Numbered from the stretch's first letter, positions 18,101 to 27,242 are shown. The stretch: 64,000 nucleotides of DNA from Pseudomonas sp. ICMP22404 (GCF_006227205.1 NZ_VCNG01000003.1:62001-126000), one strand, 5' to 3'. A program made the numbers and translations. Notes: generated by a model from the letters alone, not told the origin.

Positions 18101-18927
18101 CCGCAACCTCACCGATTCAGCTACGACCAACCCCCGTGAGCGCCCCTGCCACACCGCGCCTGCGGGTCGACAACGTCACCCTGCAATACAAGACGCCGTC
18201 GGGCGATACCTTCACGGCGCTGGACAAGGTCACGTTCGACGTTCCCGATCAACAATTCGCGGTGCTGGTGGGCCCATCAGGTTGTGGCAAATCCAGCCTG
18301 CTGTACCTGACCGCCGGCCTGGCTGAGCCAACCGCTGGCGACATCTATGTCGGCGGTCAACAAGTCGACGGCCCCGGTGCCGATCGCGGCATGGTGTTTC
18401 AGGGCTACACCTTGTTCCCGTGGCTGACCGTGCGCAAGAACATCGAGTTCGGCCTCAAGCGGCGCGGCATGCCCGCCGCAGAGCGCAAGGACATCGTCGA
18501 GTTCTACCTGAACGAAGTCGGTCTGCGGCGCTTTGCCGACAACTATTCAAAACAGCTTTCAGGCGGAATGATGCAGCGCGTGGCGATCGCTCGTGCGCTG
18601 GCCAATGACCCGCAAATCCTACTGATGGACGAACCCTTCGGCGCGCTCGACAGCCAGACCCGCCTGCAAATGCAGCAACTGCTGCTCAAGGTCTGGGAGC
18701 ACAGCAAGAAAACCGTGCTGTTCGTCACCCACGACATCGACGAGGCAATCCTGCTCGGCGACCGCATATTCGTGATGGGCGCGCGCCCTGGCCGGATCAA
18801 GGAAGTGCTCGACGTACCCATCGGCCGCCCGCGCAATCTCGACATGGTCATGGACCCGGAATTCATTTGCATGAAGCGCAACATTTTTCATCAACTTCAT
18901 GATGGGCCGGAGGATCATGGCGATTGA
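18088..18927 (+). CDS. ABC importer ATPase (SsuB/TauB type)
   Basis: This ~279-residue ATPase energises the importer. It has Walker A GPSGCGKSS, the Q-loop in MVFQGYTLFPW, the signature QLSGGMMQR, Walker B ILLMDEPFGALD and the switch His in LFVTHDIDEA. The start is placed at the ATG overlapping the permease stop (AAGGTGG upstream) rather than the much longer frame that runs through the permease gene. It ends 13 bases before the convergent phosphoribosyltransferase gene. Confidence 0.92.
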   Translation: MGSVTATSPIQLRPTPVSAPATPRLRVDNVTLQYKTPSGDTFTALDKVTFDVPDQQFAVLVGPSGCGKSSLLYLTAGLAEPTAGDIYVGGQQVDGPGADRGMVFQGYTLFPWLTVRKNIEFGLKRRGMPAAERKDIVEFYLNEVGLRRFADNYSKQLSGGMMQRVAIARALANDPQILLMDEPFGALDSQTRLQMQQLLLKVWEHSKKTVLFVTHDIDEAILLGDRIFVMGARPGRIKEVLDVPIGRPRNLDMVMDPEFICMKRNIFHQLHDGPEDHGD

Positions 18928-18940
18928 TCCGACATCAGCC

Positions 18941-19609
18941 TCATCGGCGCTGCCAGGCCCGCTGCAATAGCTCAATGACCTCCTCATCGCTGGTCTGGGA
19001 GAAGTTCGCATACCAGTACCCGATGGACATCATCCGCTCAGGCATCAGCGGGCAAATCACTTCATTGACGATGCAGCGCAGGGTTTCCACCGTATCTGGC
19101 GGCGCCACCGGCACCGCCACGACGATACGCGCCGGGGCCTGCAGCTGCACCGCGTGGATGGCGGCGATCATCGAGGCCCCCGTGGCCAGGCCGTCATCGA
19201 TCAGGATGACCACCTGGTCTTTGAGTGGCACCGGCGGCCGCGTCCCCCGGTACACCTGCTCGCGGCGTAATAGCTCGCGGGTTTCCCGTGCGACCACGGC
19301 GTCATAACTGTCTTGATCTATCGAATGCGCCCGCAGCATCTCTTCATTGCGAATGCGTATCCCGCCACTGGCGATGGCGCCCATGGCGAATTCCGGCTGG
19401 GAGGGAACACCGAGCTTGCGCACCACCAGGAGGTCCAGCCGCACCTGCAGAGCGGTCGCCACCTCATAGGCCACCGGAACGCCGCCTCGGGGCAAGGCCA
19501 GGACGATGACGTCGGGGCGCCGTGCATATTTAAGCAACGGCTCCACCAGGCTTTGACCGGCCGCAGACCGATCCTGCCAGAGGGTTTGCAGAGAAGGACT
19601 ATGGGTCAT
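18941..19609 (-). CDS. Phosphoribosyltransferase-domain protein
   Basis: This 222-residue type I phosphoribosyltransferase-fold protein has its PRPP-binding loop in VILIDDGLATGASM and an N-terminal VIVLALPRGGVPVAYEVA. It is the stand-alone PRTase type (DUF of unknown substrate) often found next to universal stress and dienelactone-hydrolase-like genes, and it may salvage or sense a nucleobase. GAGG lies 6 bases before the ATG. A short GC hairpin (CAGGCG-CTGA-CGCCTG) sits just upstream of the ribosome site. An Anr-like box lies ~180 bases upstream, linking it to the stress island that follows. Confidence 0.87.
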   Translation of the reverse strand: MTHSPSLQTLWQDRSAAGQSLVEPLLKYARRPDVIVLALPRGGVPVAYEVATALQVRLDLLVVRKLGVPSQPEFAMGAIASGGIRIRNEEMLRAHSIDQDSYDAVVARETRELLRREQVYRGTRPPVPLKDQVVILIDDGLATGASMIAAIHAVQLQAPARIVVAVPVAPPDTVETLRCIVNEVICPLMPERMMSIGYWYANFSQTSDEEVIELLQRAWQRR

Positions 19610-19789
19610 AGCTCACCTCATCAGGCGCTGACGCCTGCGGTTTGATTACATCGGACTGGCCGTCAGGGCGCGGTTGTGTTCTGGTCCAGCCGGTCGCGAT
19701 GGTCCTGGAGATTGGGACGGCAGAATGCAAACTGGTTTATCCCAACGCCTGGCGCCAATCCGAGCATAGGAGCCGCTGTTGGGCGGGTC

Positions 19790-19803
19790 CTGATCCAGAT
19801 CAG
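19790..19803. promoter_or_regulatory. Anr/FNR-like box upstream of the phosphoribosyltransferase gene
   Basis: CTGAT-CCAG-ATCAG is a perfect palindrome with the spacing of the Anr/FNR consensus TTGAT-N4-ATCAA (8 of 10 positions). It lies between the P-type ATPase stop and the phosphoribosyltransferase start, ~180 bases from the latter. Regulation is inferred. Confidence 0.5.
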
Positions 19804-19876
19804 AAAAATCAGAAACAAGAAATAGCGGAGCATCCATCTCGCGAATCGCCTGAGGCAAGCCCTGGAAGGCGCGTTC

Positions 19877-22800
19877 CTATGGCATACCGCGAGCGCGGTT
19901 CAAACGTTGGTGGCGGTAGAAGAGCCGCTTCGCTCCTTCAGCCGCCGCCATGTACACCCCGCTGATTGCCAACACCGTCAGCAGGATCGGCAAGGGCAAG
20001 GGTACCAGGCCAAACCACGGCGCCATCGGGCTGTAAGGCAGCCCGACGGCCAACGCACCGATGGCCGCGGCACTCGACAGCAACAGCTTCGCCGGCCGGC
20101 TGTGGTAGAACGGGCGGTAGGTGCGCACGATGAAAATCGTCAATAGTTGGGTCAACAGCGACTCGACGAACCAGCCACTGCGGAAGACTTCGGGACCCTT
20201 TTCCGCCAACAGGTACAGCGCCGCGAAGGTGAATACATCGAACAGTGAGCTGACCAGTCCGAACACCACCATGAAGTTGCGGATTTCACTGATGTTCCAG
20301 CGATGAGGGGTGTTTTCCCATTCGCGATCGACGTTGTCGCTGGCGATACCCATGGAGGGGATGTCAGAGAGGAAGTTGTTGAGCAAAATCTGCTTGGCCA
20401 GCATCGGCAGGAAGGGCAAGACCAGGGACGCGAGAGCCATGCTGATCATGTTGCCGAAATTGGCACTGGAGACGATGGAAATGTACTTCAGGGTATTGGC
20501 AAAGGTATGCCGGCCCTCCTCGATACCTTCGCGCAACACGTCGAGGTTGTGCTCCAGCAGCACGAAGTCGGCGGCCTGTTTGGCCACATCGGCGGCGTTA
20601 TCCACGGAAATACCGATATCGGCCACCTGCAGCGCCGGAGCATCATTGATGCCGTCCCCCATATAACCGACGACGTGCCCGGTCTTTTGCAGGGCGCGGA
20701 TGATGCGCTCTTTCTGGTTGGGGTCGACTTCGGTGAAGAGCGTCGTCAGCGGCGCCAAGTGCATCAATGCCTCGTCTTTCATGGCACCTAGTTCGGCACC
20801 GGTGATGATCCGCTCCACCGGCAGGCCCACGGCCTGGCCGACATGCCGGGCGACCAGATGGCTGTCGCCGCTGATGATCTTCACCTGCACGCCGAGGCGG
20901 CCAAGGCTGGCAATGGTGTCTTTGACACCCGGCTCCGGCGGATCGAAGAACAGGAGAAAACCGCGAAAGGTCATGTCCTTTTCTTCGTCCCGACCATAGT
21001 GCGAAAGATCCGGCAAGACACGCGTGGCCAAGCCCAGAACCCTGAACCCCTGCTCACTCCAGTCGGCGAAACGCTGCGTGATCGCGGCCCGCTCGTTCGC
21101 GGTCAGCGCCAGCAATTGTTCGCCGCGGCGCACATGGGTGCAGACCTCAAGCACGTTATCCAGCGCCCCTTTGGTCACCATCAGCCTGGCGGCCTCCGGT
21201 GCATTCGCGACCACCACGCTCAAGCGCTTGCGGACGAAGTCATACGGTACTTCATCGCGTTTGCTCGCCCCGGGACAGGGCGCCAGGGTTTTACCAGCCA
21301 GGGTGATCGCATCGTCCATTGCGTTGCGCATGCCGGTCTGCAGGCTGGCATTGAATACCGCCAACTGCAGGACAGTGGCGTCGACATTGCCCTCTGCGTC
21401 CATGGCGCCGTCCAGCACGACGACACCTCGGGTCAGCGTACCGGTCTTGTCGGTACACAGGATGTCCATCGCCCCCAGGTTTTCGATGGCATTGAGGTGA
21501 CGCACGATGACGCCCTTGCCCGCCATGCGTTGTGCGCCTTTGGCCAGGGTGATACTCAGGATCGCCGGCAGCAGCTCCGGCGACAGCCCGATGGACAGCG
21601 CGATGGCAAACAACAAGGTATCGAGGGCGGGACGATGCAACAGGATATTGATGCCGAACACCACAATCGTGATCACCAGCATCACCCGCAGCAGCAACCC
21701 GCCAAAGCGTCGCAGGCCGCGCTCGAACTCGGTCTCGGGCGGGCGCAGCGTCAGGGTCTTGGCAATGCGCCCGATTTCACTGTCCGAGGCGTAGCGGGTG
21801 ACCAGCACCTCGGCGGTCCCGCTGCGCACCGAGGTGCCCATGAATACACAGTTGTGCCGTTGGCCGAGGGTGGCCTCAGGTGTGCAATCGCCCGGTAATT
21901 TCTCTACCGGGAAGGTTTCGCCAGTAAGCAGACCCTCGCCGATGAAGCAATCGAGGGCCTGCAGAATCCGGCCATCGGCTGCGATCAGGCTGCCGGCGCT
22001 GAGCAACAGGATATCCCCCGGCACCACCTCGCTTGCGGCAATATCCAGGGGCTTGCCGTCGCGACGTACCGTGGCGCGCAATGCGATCTTGCTGCGCAAT
22101 TGCTCCACCGCCGTGCTCGCGCGATTTTCATACCAGGCGCTGAGTACCTCGCTGATGAGCACAATGCAGCCGACAATCGCCGCATCCAGCCAGTCCCCCA
22201 CCGACACGGCCACCAGCGTGCCCACAATCAGGATCAGCACCAGAGGTGTGCGCATTTGCTCCAGCACCAGCCTGCCCAGACCGCGCGGGCGGTCCTTGGG
22301 CCGGGCCGGCGCGCTACGCATGCGCGCACGGGCCTCGGCCTGGCTCAACCCTTGCGGGCTGCTGTGGACGTTGCTGAATACCTGGTTCAGCGCCGGGCTC
22401 CAGTAATCGGTGGTAGTCAAGCGCTCCGGTTGCCTGGCGGTGGAGCGCCATTCGCGATGGGCCAGCCAAAGGCCGGGCAGCATCGGTAACCAGAAGGTCA
22501 ACCCGCGAAACAACAAGGTGGCGGAAAGCGCCACTGCAACGTTCACTCCGACCCAATGCAACGTCACCACCGCCGCCGCTTCGAAGGCGCCGAGCCCACC
22601 GGGCACTATGCCTATACTGCGCAGCACACTGGCCAGCATAAAGCCGGCAAACAACCCCAACGGCGGTGCCGAGACACCCAGCGCCCGGACCAGAACCCAC
22701 AATGTCGCGCTATCCAGCACAATGATCATCAGCTCCAAGAGGGTAATGCGCCAGAGCAGACCCGGGCTGCGAGCCAGGTCTTTGTCCGCGCCCGTGAGCA

Positions 22801-23458
22801 ATGAAACGACTCTGGCGACAATCGAAAAGCGCTGTCCCGGCAGATGCGCTACCCATCGCGGGTTGCCCGTCAGTCGAGGCATGACGACTGCCAGCAGCAG
22901 GCTTACGCTGACGAACAGCAGGCACGCCGTCATGACCGTCGGTGTGGCATGGCCCTGGAGGATCACCACCGGCAATGCCACGCCGACTGACACTGCATAC
23001 GCCAGAAAATACCCGGACAAGTCCAGCACCAGGCTTGCCAGTACCAGCGGTTTTGCGAACCCGAGGCGGACAAAGGAGGCCACGACCGCGAAGGCTCCGC
23101 TGATGCCCGAGGACGGTAGCGCTTGATCGACAAACAGCTTCATCACACTGAGTCTGCCCGCGTCCCAGAGTGAAAGCGGTTGTGCCCCGGCCTTGAGCAC
23201 GACTCGAAAGACCTGGCCTTGAGCGATATACGTCAGCCCCTGCAGAACCAGTGCGGCGACCAGCCATAACGGCTCTGCTCGGGCCAGCAAGCGTGTGAAC
23301 GATTCGACGTCGGTGAATCGCAGAGCCACACCGACCACGGCCGCAAACATCGCGGCGCCCAGCAGCCAGCTTAGCCACAGCGCGGAGCGGCTATAGGGTG
23401 GGTCTTCTTCACACACAGGCGAATCAATGACACCTGGAGTGGGCGATTTGACAGGCAT
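19877..23458 (-). CDS. Fusion of LPG-synthase/flippase-like membrane domain with Mg2+-type P-type ATPase
   Basis: This is a 1193-residue inner-membrane protein made of two families. Residues ~25-337 form a multi-helix domain like the LPG_synthase_TM/UPF0104 group (QALPSSGISGAFAVVASFVR, then IVPGGLGAFEAAAV). Residues ~350-1193 are a P-type ATPase of the P3B MgtA/MgtB type, with the TGE motif at 512-514, the PEXLP-like GLSPELLPAI of helix 4, the phosphorylated Asp at D670 (CTDKTGTLTRG) and GDGIND at 934-939. Ordinary MgtA is ~900 residues and lacks the first domain. There is no internal stop. AGGGG lies 7 bases before ATG and an Anr-like palindrome is centred ~67 bases upstream. Mg2+ import is the family role; what the first domain adds is unknown. 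Confidence 0.88.
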   Translation of the reverse strand: MPVKSPTPGVIDSPVCEEDPPYSRSALWLSWLLGAAMFAAVVGVALRFTDVESFTRLLARAEPLWLVAALVLQGLTYIAQGQVFRVVLKAGAQPLSLWDAGRLSVMKLFVDQALPSSGISGAFAVVASFVRLGFAKPLVLASLVLDLSGYFLAYAVSVGVALPVVILQGHATPTVMTACLLFVSVSLLLAVVMPRLTGNPRWVAHLPGQRFSIVARVVSLLTGADKDLARSPGLLWRITLLELMIIVLDSATLWVLVRALGVSAPPLGLFAGFMLASVLRSIGIVPGGLGAFEAAAVVTLHWVGVNVAVALSATLLFRGLTFWLPMLPGLWLAHREWRSTARQPERLTTTDYWSPALNQVFSNVHSSPQGLSQAEARARMRSAPARPKDRPRGLGRLVLEQMRTPLVLILIVGTLVAVSVGDWLDAAIVGCIVLISEVLSAWYENRASTAVEQLRSKIALRATVRRDGKPLDIAASEVVPGDILLLSAGSLIAADGRILQALDCFIGEGLLTGETFPVEKLPGDCTPEATLGQRHNCVFMGTSVRSGTAEVLVTRYASDSEIGRIAKTLTLRPPETEFERGLRRFGGLLLRVMLVITIVVFGINILLHRPALDTLLFAIALSIGLSPELLPAILSITLAKGAQRMAGKGVIVRHLNAIENLGAMDILCTDKTGTLTRGVVVLDGAMDAEGNVDATVLQLAVFNASLQTGMRNAMDDAITLAGKTLAPCPGASKRDEVPYDFVRKRLSVVVANAPEAARLMVTKGALDNVLEVCTHVRRGEQLLALTANERAAITQRFADWSEQGFRVLGLATRVLPDLSHYGRDEEKDMTFRGFLLFFDPPEPGVKDTIASLGRLGVQVKIISGDSHLVARHVGQAVGLPVERIITGAELGAMKDEALMHLAPLTTLFTEVDPNQKERIIRALQKTGHVVGYMGDGINDAPALQVADIGISVDNAADVAKQAADFVLLEHNLDVLREGIEEGRHTFANTLKYISIVSSANFGNMISMALASLVLPFLPMLAKQILLNNFLSDIPSMGIASDNVDREWENTPHRWNISEIRNFMVVFGLVSSLFDVFTFAALYLLAEKGPEVFRSGWFVESLLTQLLTIFIVRTYRPFYHSRPAKLLLSSAAAIGALAVGLPYSPMAPWFGLVPLPLPILLTVLAISGVYMAAAEGAKRLFYRHQRLNRARGMP

Positions 23459-23518
23459 GCCGTGCCCCTGAACGAATCAGCAGAGTGCCTGATTCTGGCG
23501 CGGTACGGATGGCTGCGT

Positions 23519-23532
23519 TTGACCCAGGTCAA
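23519..23532. promoter_or_regulatory. Anr/FNR-like box upstream of the P-type ATPase fusion gene
   Basis: TTGAC-CCAG-GTCAA is a perfect palindrome with FNR-type spacing, centred ~67 bases before the ATPase start. A class II activator site (-41.5) would put the transcript start about 25 bases before the ATG. It lies in the 242-base divergent region shared with the acetyltransferase gene. Confidence 0.55.
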
Positions 23533-23615
23533 CCCGCGAACGGCAGCGGTACGGATGTGCGGGTGGAGCATATGTCGCTGAATGCCACGGCCTTTGCGGG
23601 TCCGCATCGCGCTTT

Positions 23616-23629
23616 CTGACTTTGATCAA
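23616..23629. promoter_or_regulatory. Anr/FNR-like box upstream of the GNAT gene
   Basis: CTGAC-TTTG-ATCAA has a perfect right half-site and three of five matches in the left half. It is centred ~79 bases before the acetyltransferase start, so a -41.5 placement gives a leader of about 37 bases. Confidence 0.45.
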
Positions 23630-23700
23630 TACGCCGGCGCCACCGAACCCTCAATGTGATCCCGGTCGTTGTTCGACCTCACTGTGCGCTGGAGTCCACC

Positions 23701-24270
23701 ATGCTAGCTAATCAACACACTGCTGCTCTCATTGCCGAGATGGATAAAGCACCGCCCGCAGAACACTGGCTGGAGAAGCTGAGCGACGGAACCCATGTGC
23801 TCATTCGTCCGCTGTCGACCGACGATCATGCGCGCCTGCTGCTTTTTTTCCAGCGTTTGTCTCCACTGTCGTTGCGTTTGCGCTTTCTGGGGGCGGTGAA
23901 CCATGTCGATGGGCACGCCATCGATACACTGCTGAGCGAGTCCGAGACGTTCAGCCAAGGTTACCTGGCACTGATCCACCATGAGGGCGAGTTGCAGGTC
24001 ATCGGCGTCAGCCACTACAGGCGTGCCGCGGATAATCCCGAGCACTGCGGTTGCGCTGTCGCCGTTGCCGAACCCTGGCTACGCAAGGGCCTGGGCCGTT
24101 TATTGCTGGGGCATCTGATAGATGCAGCCAGGCGCAAGGGGTATCGCAAAATGTGCTCGACGAACCTGTCGACCGATTACCCGGTTCATGGGTTGTACAA
24201 GCAATTTGGCTTTACCTCGGCCTACCTGGATCGGGACTTCGATCGCATTGTTCACCAACTGGAGCTCTAA
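23701..24270 (+). CDS. GNAT-family N-acetyltransferase
   Basis: This 189-residue GCN5-related acetyltransferase transfers acetyl from acetyl-CoA to a protein or small-molecule amine. The acetyl-CoA loop is visible in VAEPWLRKGLGRLLLGHLID, and HGLYKQFGF forms the C-terminal core. The N-terminal part (THVLIRPLSTDDHARLLLFF) is like that of Pat-type protein acetyltransferase domains. The ATG at 23701 has GGAG 7 bases upstream; a frame 45 bases longer is unlikely. It is divergent from the ATPase fusion, each with its own Anr-like box, and convergent with the HAD-ATPase gene. Confidence 0.88.
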   Translation: MLANQHTAALIAEMDKAPPAEHWLEKLSDGTHVLIRPLSTDDHARLLLFFQRLSPLSLRLRFLGAVNHVDGHAIDTLLSESETFSQGYLALIHHEGELQVIGVSHYRRAADNPEHCGCAVAVAEPWLRKGLGRLLLGHLIDAARRKGYRKMCSTNLSTDYPVHGLYKQFGFTSAYLDRDFDRIVHQLEL

Positions 24271-24291
24271 TCGGGTAAGTTGCCCGACCTT

Positions 24292-25980
24292 TCATCGGTG
24301 TTCCAGATGGTAGCGCGCTTGCACCAGGCGCGCGATCCGAGCCAAGGCATCCTGGGACGCCACCGAGGCGTCGGTTTCCAGCAGATGGGTTTCGTTGGCC
24401 AGCACGTCATCGCGGATCACCTCGCGAAACCAGTTGGAAAAGTCTCCGGCCTGGCGGTGTTGGCAGAAGGCGCCATCGTCCAGGCGCGCCAGCGAAGATA
24501 AAAACTCGGCCAGGTTCGAAGCGCGTTGGTCGAGGCTTGGAAAGTAGAACGCATGCCAGTCCCCCACATCCCCCGCCGCATATTTGCCACTGTGGCGATG
24601 ATGTTTCTGCTGGGGCTGCTGCGGGGTCATCTGCACCACTTCGTTACCTTTGCGCAGCTCCCAGAGACAGCAATATTCAGGCGCTGAGGTGCGCGGTGCA
24701 AAATCCGGGCTGCTGCGCTGCGTGTGCTGGGCAAAACGTTGGACCAGCTCCCGGGCGGTGCTGCCCAGCGTCACCAGTACGTCAACCACCTCCAGCACGG
24801 ACGGACAGACCTGCTCGAAATCCAGCGCCACGATGACTGCCCCCATATTGGCCAGGAACCCCGCAGGCCAGGCAGCACAGTGGGGCAACATGTAGTGAGC
24901 CTCGTCCACCACCAGCCAGTAGGGTCGACCCGAGGTGCTGCGTAGCTGCTGGATAAAAGGCAGCAATTCGCCGAACAGTTGCACCCGGGCCGGCGGGTCC
25001 AGGGCCAAGGTGCTTACCACGACGTTGAGCCGTGCCAGCAACAGGTGATGCAATGACTCTTCGGTGGTCGGCGGAACGGTCAGTCCTCCCACCGTTACCG
25101 CACCGTCCAGGGACAGGTAATCGCCTTCGGGATCAATGATGCAGAATCCCTGACGCGCCTCGACCATGCGCTCGGTCAGCCAGGTCACATAGCTCGACTT
25201 GCCGGAGCCGGAATTGCCGATGACCAGCATCACCGACTCCGGCGCCAGCCAGACCTTGCGCGCATCGGCGGTCTGCCCCAGTTCCATGCCGATACGCTCG
25301 ACCGGAACCAGCGCCGCGTCCTTTTCCAGGAGCATGTCGATCAATTCGCAGACTCCTTGCCCGTGATCATTGCGCAGGCAAATATCTGCCTGGGCCTTGA
25401 TCGATTCAATGGCGTTGTTCACCGCCGCCGCACAGCCGCAGATCGCCAGAAACGCGTGGTCATTTTCGGCATCGCCCACACCGACCACGTTCAATTCACA
25501 GATCCCCAGTCTCAGCAACGCCGCGCTCAGGCCCGAGGCCTTGTTCACTCCCGACGGCAAGACCATGACCGCATCTTTGTTGAAGGTCATCTGCAACTCG
25601 AGGCCCAGTTCGCGTATCGAGGTGATCACCGCGCCCTCGAACGGATGCCAGGTGGCGATGACCGACCTGCCAACGGATAAAGGCGAAACGCCTTTTTCCC
25701 GCAGGCGCTGCACCAGTTCAGTCGAGGCAGAATCGGCGATGAGCTCCTCTGTGTCGGTGCGCGGGTCGTACAAGAGCGCTCCGTTTTCCGCGACCACCAG
25801 GTCGAACAGATCCAAACGGTCAAAATGATGCTTGAGCGCTTGCAGCTCCCTGCCGGTAATCAACAACAGCTTGCGACCGCTGTCCTTGAGGGTGGCCAGC
25901 GCTGTACAGACTTGCGCCGGAACATTGCCGCTCTCGGCAATCGTGCCGTCATAGTCCACCGCCAAGGCTAGGAAATGCAT
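24292..25980 (-). CDS. HAD-IIB phosphatase fused to a P-loop ATPase domain
   Basis: This 562-residue two-domain protein begins with a Cof-type HAD hydrolase (residues ~1-220). It has the nucleophile and acid D9/D11 (VDYDGT), T42 in LITGRE, K147 in GVNKASGL, and D170/D174 in GVGDAENDHAF. From ~245 it is a P-loop ATPase of HerA/DUF87 appearance, with Walker A GNSGSGKSS at 255-263 and Walker B YWLVVDEAH near 354-362. A tail with HRQAGDFSNWFREVIRDDVLA follows. The HAD part would dephosphorylate a sugar or similar metabolite; the ATPase role is unknown. GGAG precedes the ATG, and a perfect Anr consensus lies 165 bases upstream. Confidence 0.85.
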   Translation of the reverse strand: MHFLALAVDYDGTIAESGNVPAQVCTALATLKDSGRKLLLITGRELQALKHHFDRLDLFDLVVAENGALLYDPRTDTEELIADSASTELVQRLREKGVSPLSVGRSVIATWHPFEGAVITSIRELGLELQMTFNKDAVMVLPSGVNKASGLSAALLRLGICELNVVGVGDAENDHAFLAICGCAAAVNNAIESIKAQADICLRNDHGQGVCELIDMLLEKDAALVPVERIGMELGQTADARKVWLAPESVMLVIGNSGSGKSSYVTWLTERMVEARQGFCIIDPEGDYLSLDGAVTVGGLTVPPTTEESLHHLLLARLNVVVSTLALDPPARVQLFGELLPFIQQLRSTSGRPYWLVVDEAHYMLPHCAAWPAGFLANMGAVIVALDFEQVCPSVLEVVDVLVTLGSTARELVQRFAQHTQRSSPDFAPRTSAPEYCCLWELRKGNEVVQMTPQQPQQKHHRHSGKYAAGDVGDWHAFYFPSLDQRASNLAEFLSSLARLDDGAFCQHRQAGDFSNWFREVIRDDVLANETHLLETDASVASQDALARIARLVQARYHLEHR

Positions 25981-26144
25981 GATTGCTCCATGACGGGTTC
26001 GGTGGTGCAGGCCCCGTCAACCGATACTCGATGAGGTTGAGATCTTGCCGTTCATTCCGTGCAGCGGCTCGGTGGGCAAAGGCATCTTGTGCGAGTGCGC
26101 TTTGAACCAGCCCCCGCACGTTGCTCTTTTTCCGCGGACAGCGA

Positions 26145-26158
26145 TTGATAAAAATCAA
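26145..26158. promoter_or_regulatory. Perfect Anr/FNR consensus box upstream of the HAD-ATPase gene
   Basis: TTGAT-AAAA-ATCAA matches the Anr/FNR consensus at all ten defined positions. It lies in the 225-base gap between the HAD-ATPase start and the end of the universal stress gene, so it should serve the HAD-ATPase promoter, leaving a leader of about 130 bases if placed at -41.5. Confidence 0.7.
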
Positions 26159-26205
26159 CTACCCGTGCCATCGAAAACCCCGCGCGTCCATCGCTATCGG
26201 CGGTT

Positions 26206-27126
26206 TCAGTCAAGCCAGGGCAAGGGCTTGACGATCATCAAACTGCATGAAGTACGGTTCAGCACGCTCTCGGCAGTGCTGCCCATCATCCGGTCGGGCC
26301 CGTCGCGATAGGCCGTGCCCAGCACGACCACGTCGAACGCATTCTGCCGTGCGAACAGGCTGATCACTTTGTGAGGAATACCTGTCAATACATGCTGGTG
26401 CGCCCAGTCGATGCCGTAGCGTTCGGCGAGGGCGTCGAACGCTTCTGCCTGGACGTCATTGACCGCGTCGCTCAAAGTGTTCTCCAGGCTCAGGGTCGGC
26501 ACACTCATTGGGGGATCGCCCATCACCGACCAGTTGCTGACATTCAACAGATGCAATTGTGCGTCGCAGGCTCGTGCCAATGTCGACGCGAATTCGAGCA
26601 CGCGTTCGTTGAGCCCGTAGGTCAGTTCCTCCAGATGTGACAGGTCCACGGCGGCGAGTACTTTCAGCGGTTTTGGATGCCGGGCGTTGGTGACCAGGTG
26701 CAGGCAGGCCGTACAGTCGCGTAACAACAGCCAATCCAGGGGTTGATGGAAGGTCCGGTCAAGGGCCGAGACATGCTGAGCGTCCTTGACCACCAGGTCA
26801 GCGCGAAAATCGTTCACATACGCCAGCACATGCGCCGGGCTGGGTTTTGCCCACACCACTTCATAGTGGATCTCCAGCCCCGCGCGCCGATGAAAGCGAA
26901 CTTGCTGCTCCAGCCAATGGCGATGGATCTGCAGATAGCCTTCCCTGGCCTGGGCCATCGCGTCATGGTCGAACAGCCCGGCCAATGCCAGCGGCTTCAC
27001 ATAGTCAAACGCCACGATATGCAACAACGCGCCAGTGGCACAGGCCAGCGCGTGGGCCCGGTCAAAGGCCGGAGTGCGAGTCATCTCCGAAGGTGCAATC
27101 AATAGAATACGTTTGAATGTCGACAT
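26206..27126 (-). CDS. Tandem-domain universal stress protein (UspE-like)
   Basis: This 306-residue protein has two universal-stress-protein domains. The first is at ~1-145 (FKRILLIAPSEMTRTPAFDRA), the second at ~155-300 (PLKVLAAVDLSHLEELTYGL), ending in the ATP-type loop VVVLGTAYRDGPDRMMGSTAESVLNRTSCSLMIVK (GxxGS before the final strand). This matches the UspE layout, a cytoplasmic stress and survival factor. The ATG at 27126 is chosen over a frame 69 bases longer because GAGG sits 7 bases before it and the domain begins there. An Anr-like box is centred ~109 bases upstream. Confidence 0.92.
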   Translation of the reverse strand: MSTFKRILLIAPSEMTRTPAFDRAHALACATGALLHIVAFDYVKPLALAGLFDHDAMAQAREGYLQIHRHWLEQQVRFHRRAGLEIHYEVVWAKPSPAHVLAYVNDFRADLVVKDAQHVSALDRTFHQPLDWLLLRDCTACLHLVTNARHPKPLKVLAAVDLSHLEELTYGLNERVLEFASTLARACDAQLHLLNVSNWSVMGDPPMSVPTLSLENTLSDAVNDVQAEAFDALAERYGIDWAHQHVLTGIPHKVISLFARQNAFDVVVLGTAYRDGPDRMMGSTAESVLNRTSCSLMIVKPLPWLD

Positions 27127-27228
27127 TAGAGACCTCGGCCTACGGGCATGATTGCAGCACGATTTCCTGCCGAGCAGCGCGTGACTGAAAACCATCGTTC
27201 AAGTATCCGGTGTTGCCCGGCGTGCACT

Positions 27229-27242
27229 CTGATCTTTGTCAA
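27229..27242. promoter_or_regulatory. Anr/FNR-like box upstream of the universal stress gene
   Basis: CTGAT-CTTT-GTCAA matches 8 of 10 consensus positions with correct spacing. It is centred ~109 bases before the stress-protein ATG in the 280-base region divergent from ftsH. Confidence 0.5.

Noticed and set aside
19646..19858. A 70-codon minus-strand frame between the P-type ATPase and PRTase genes
   Set aside because: No recognised domain; it runs across the Anr-like palindrome and would occupy the probable PRTase promoter region.
24271..24287. TCGGG-CCCGA hairpin between the convergent GNAT and HAD-ATPase genes
   Set aside because: A 5-bp stem with a 7-base loop and a weak T tail is too poor to call a terminator.
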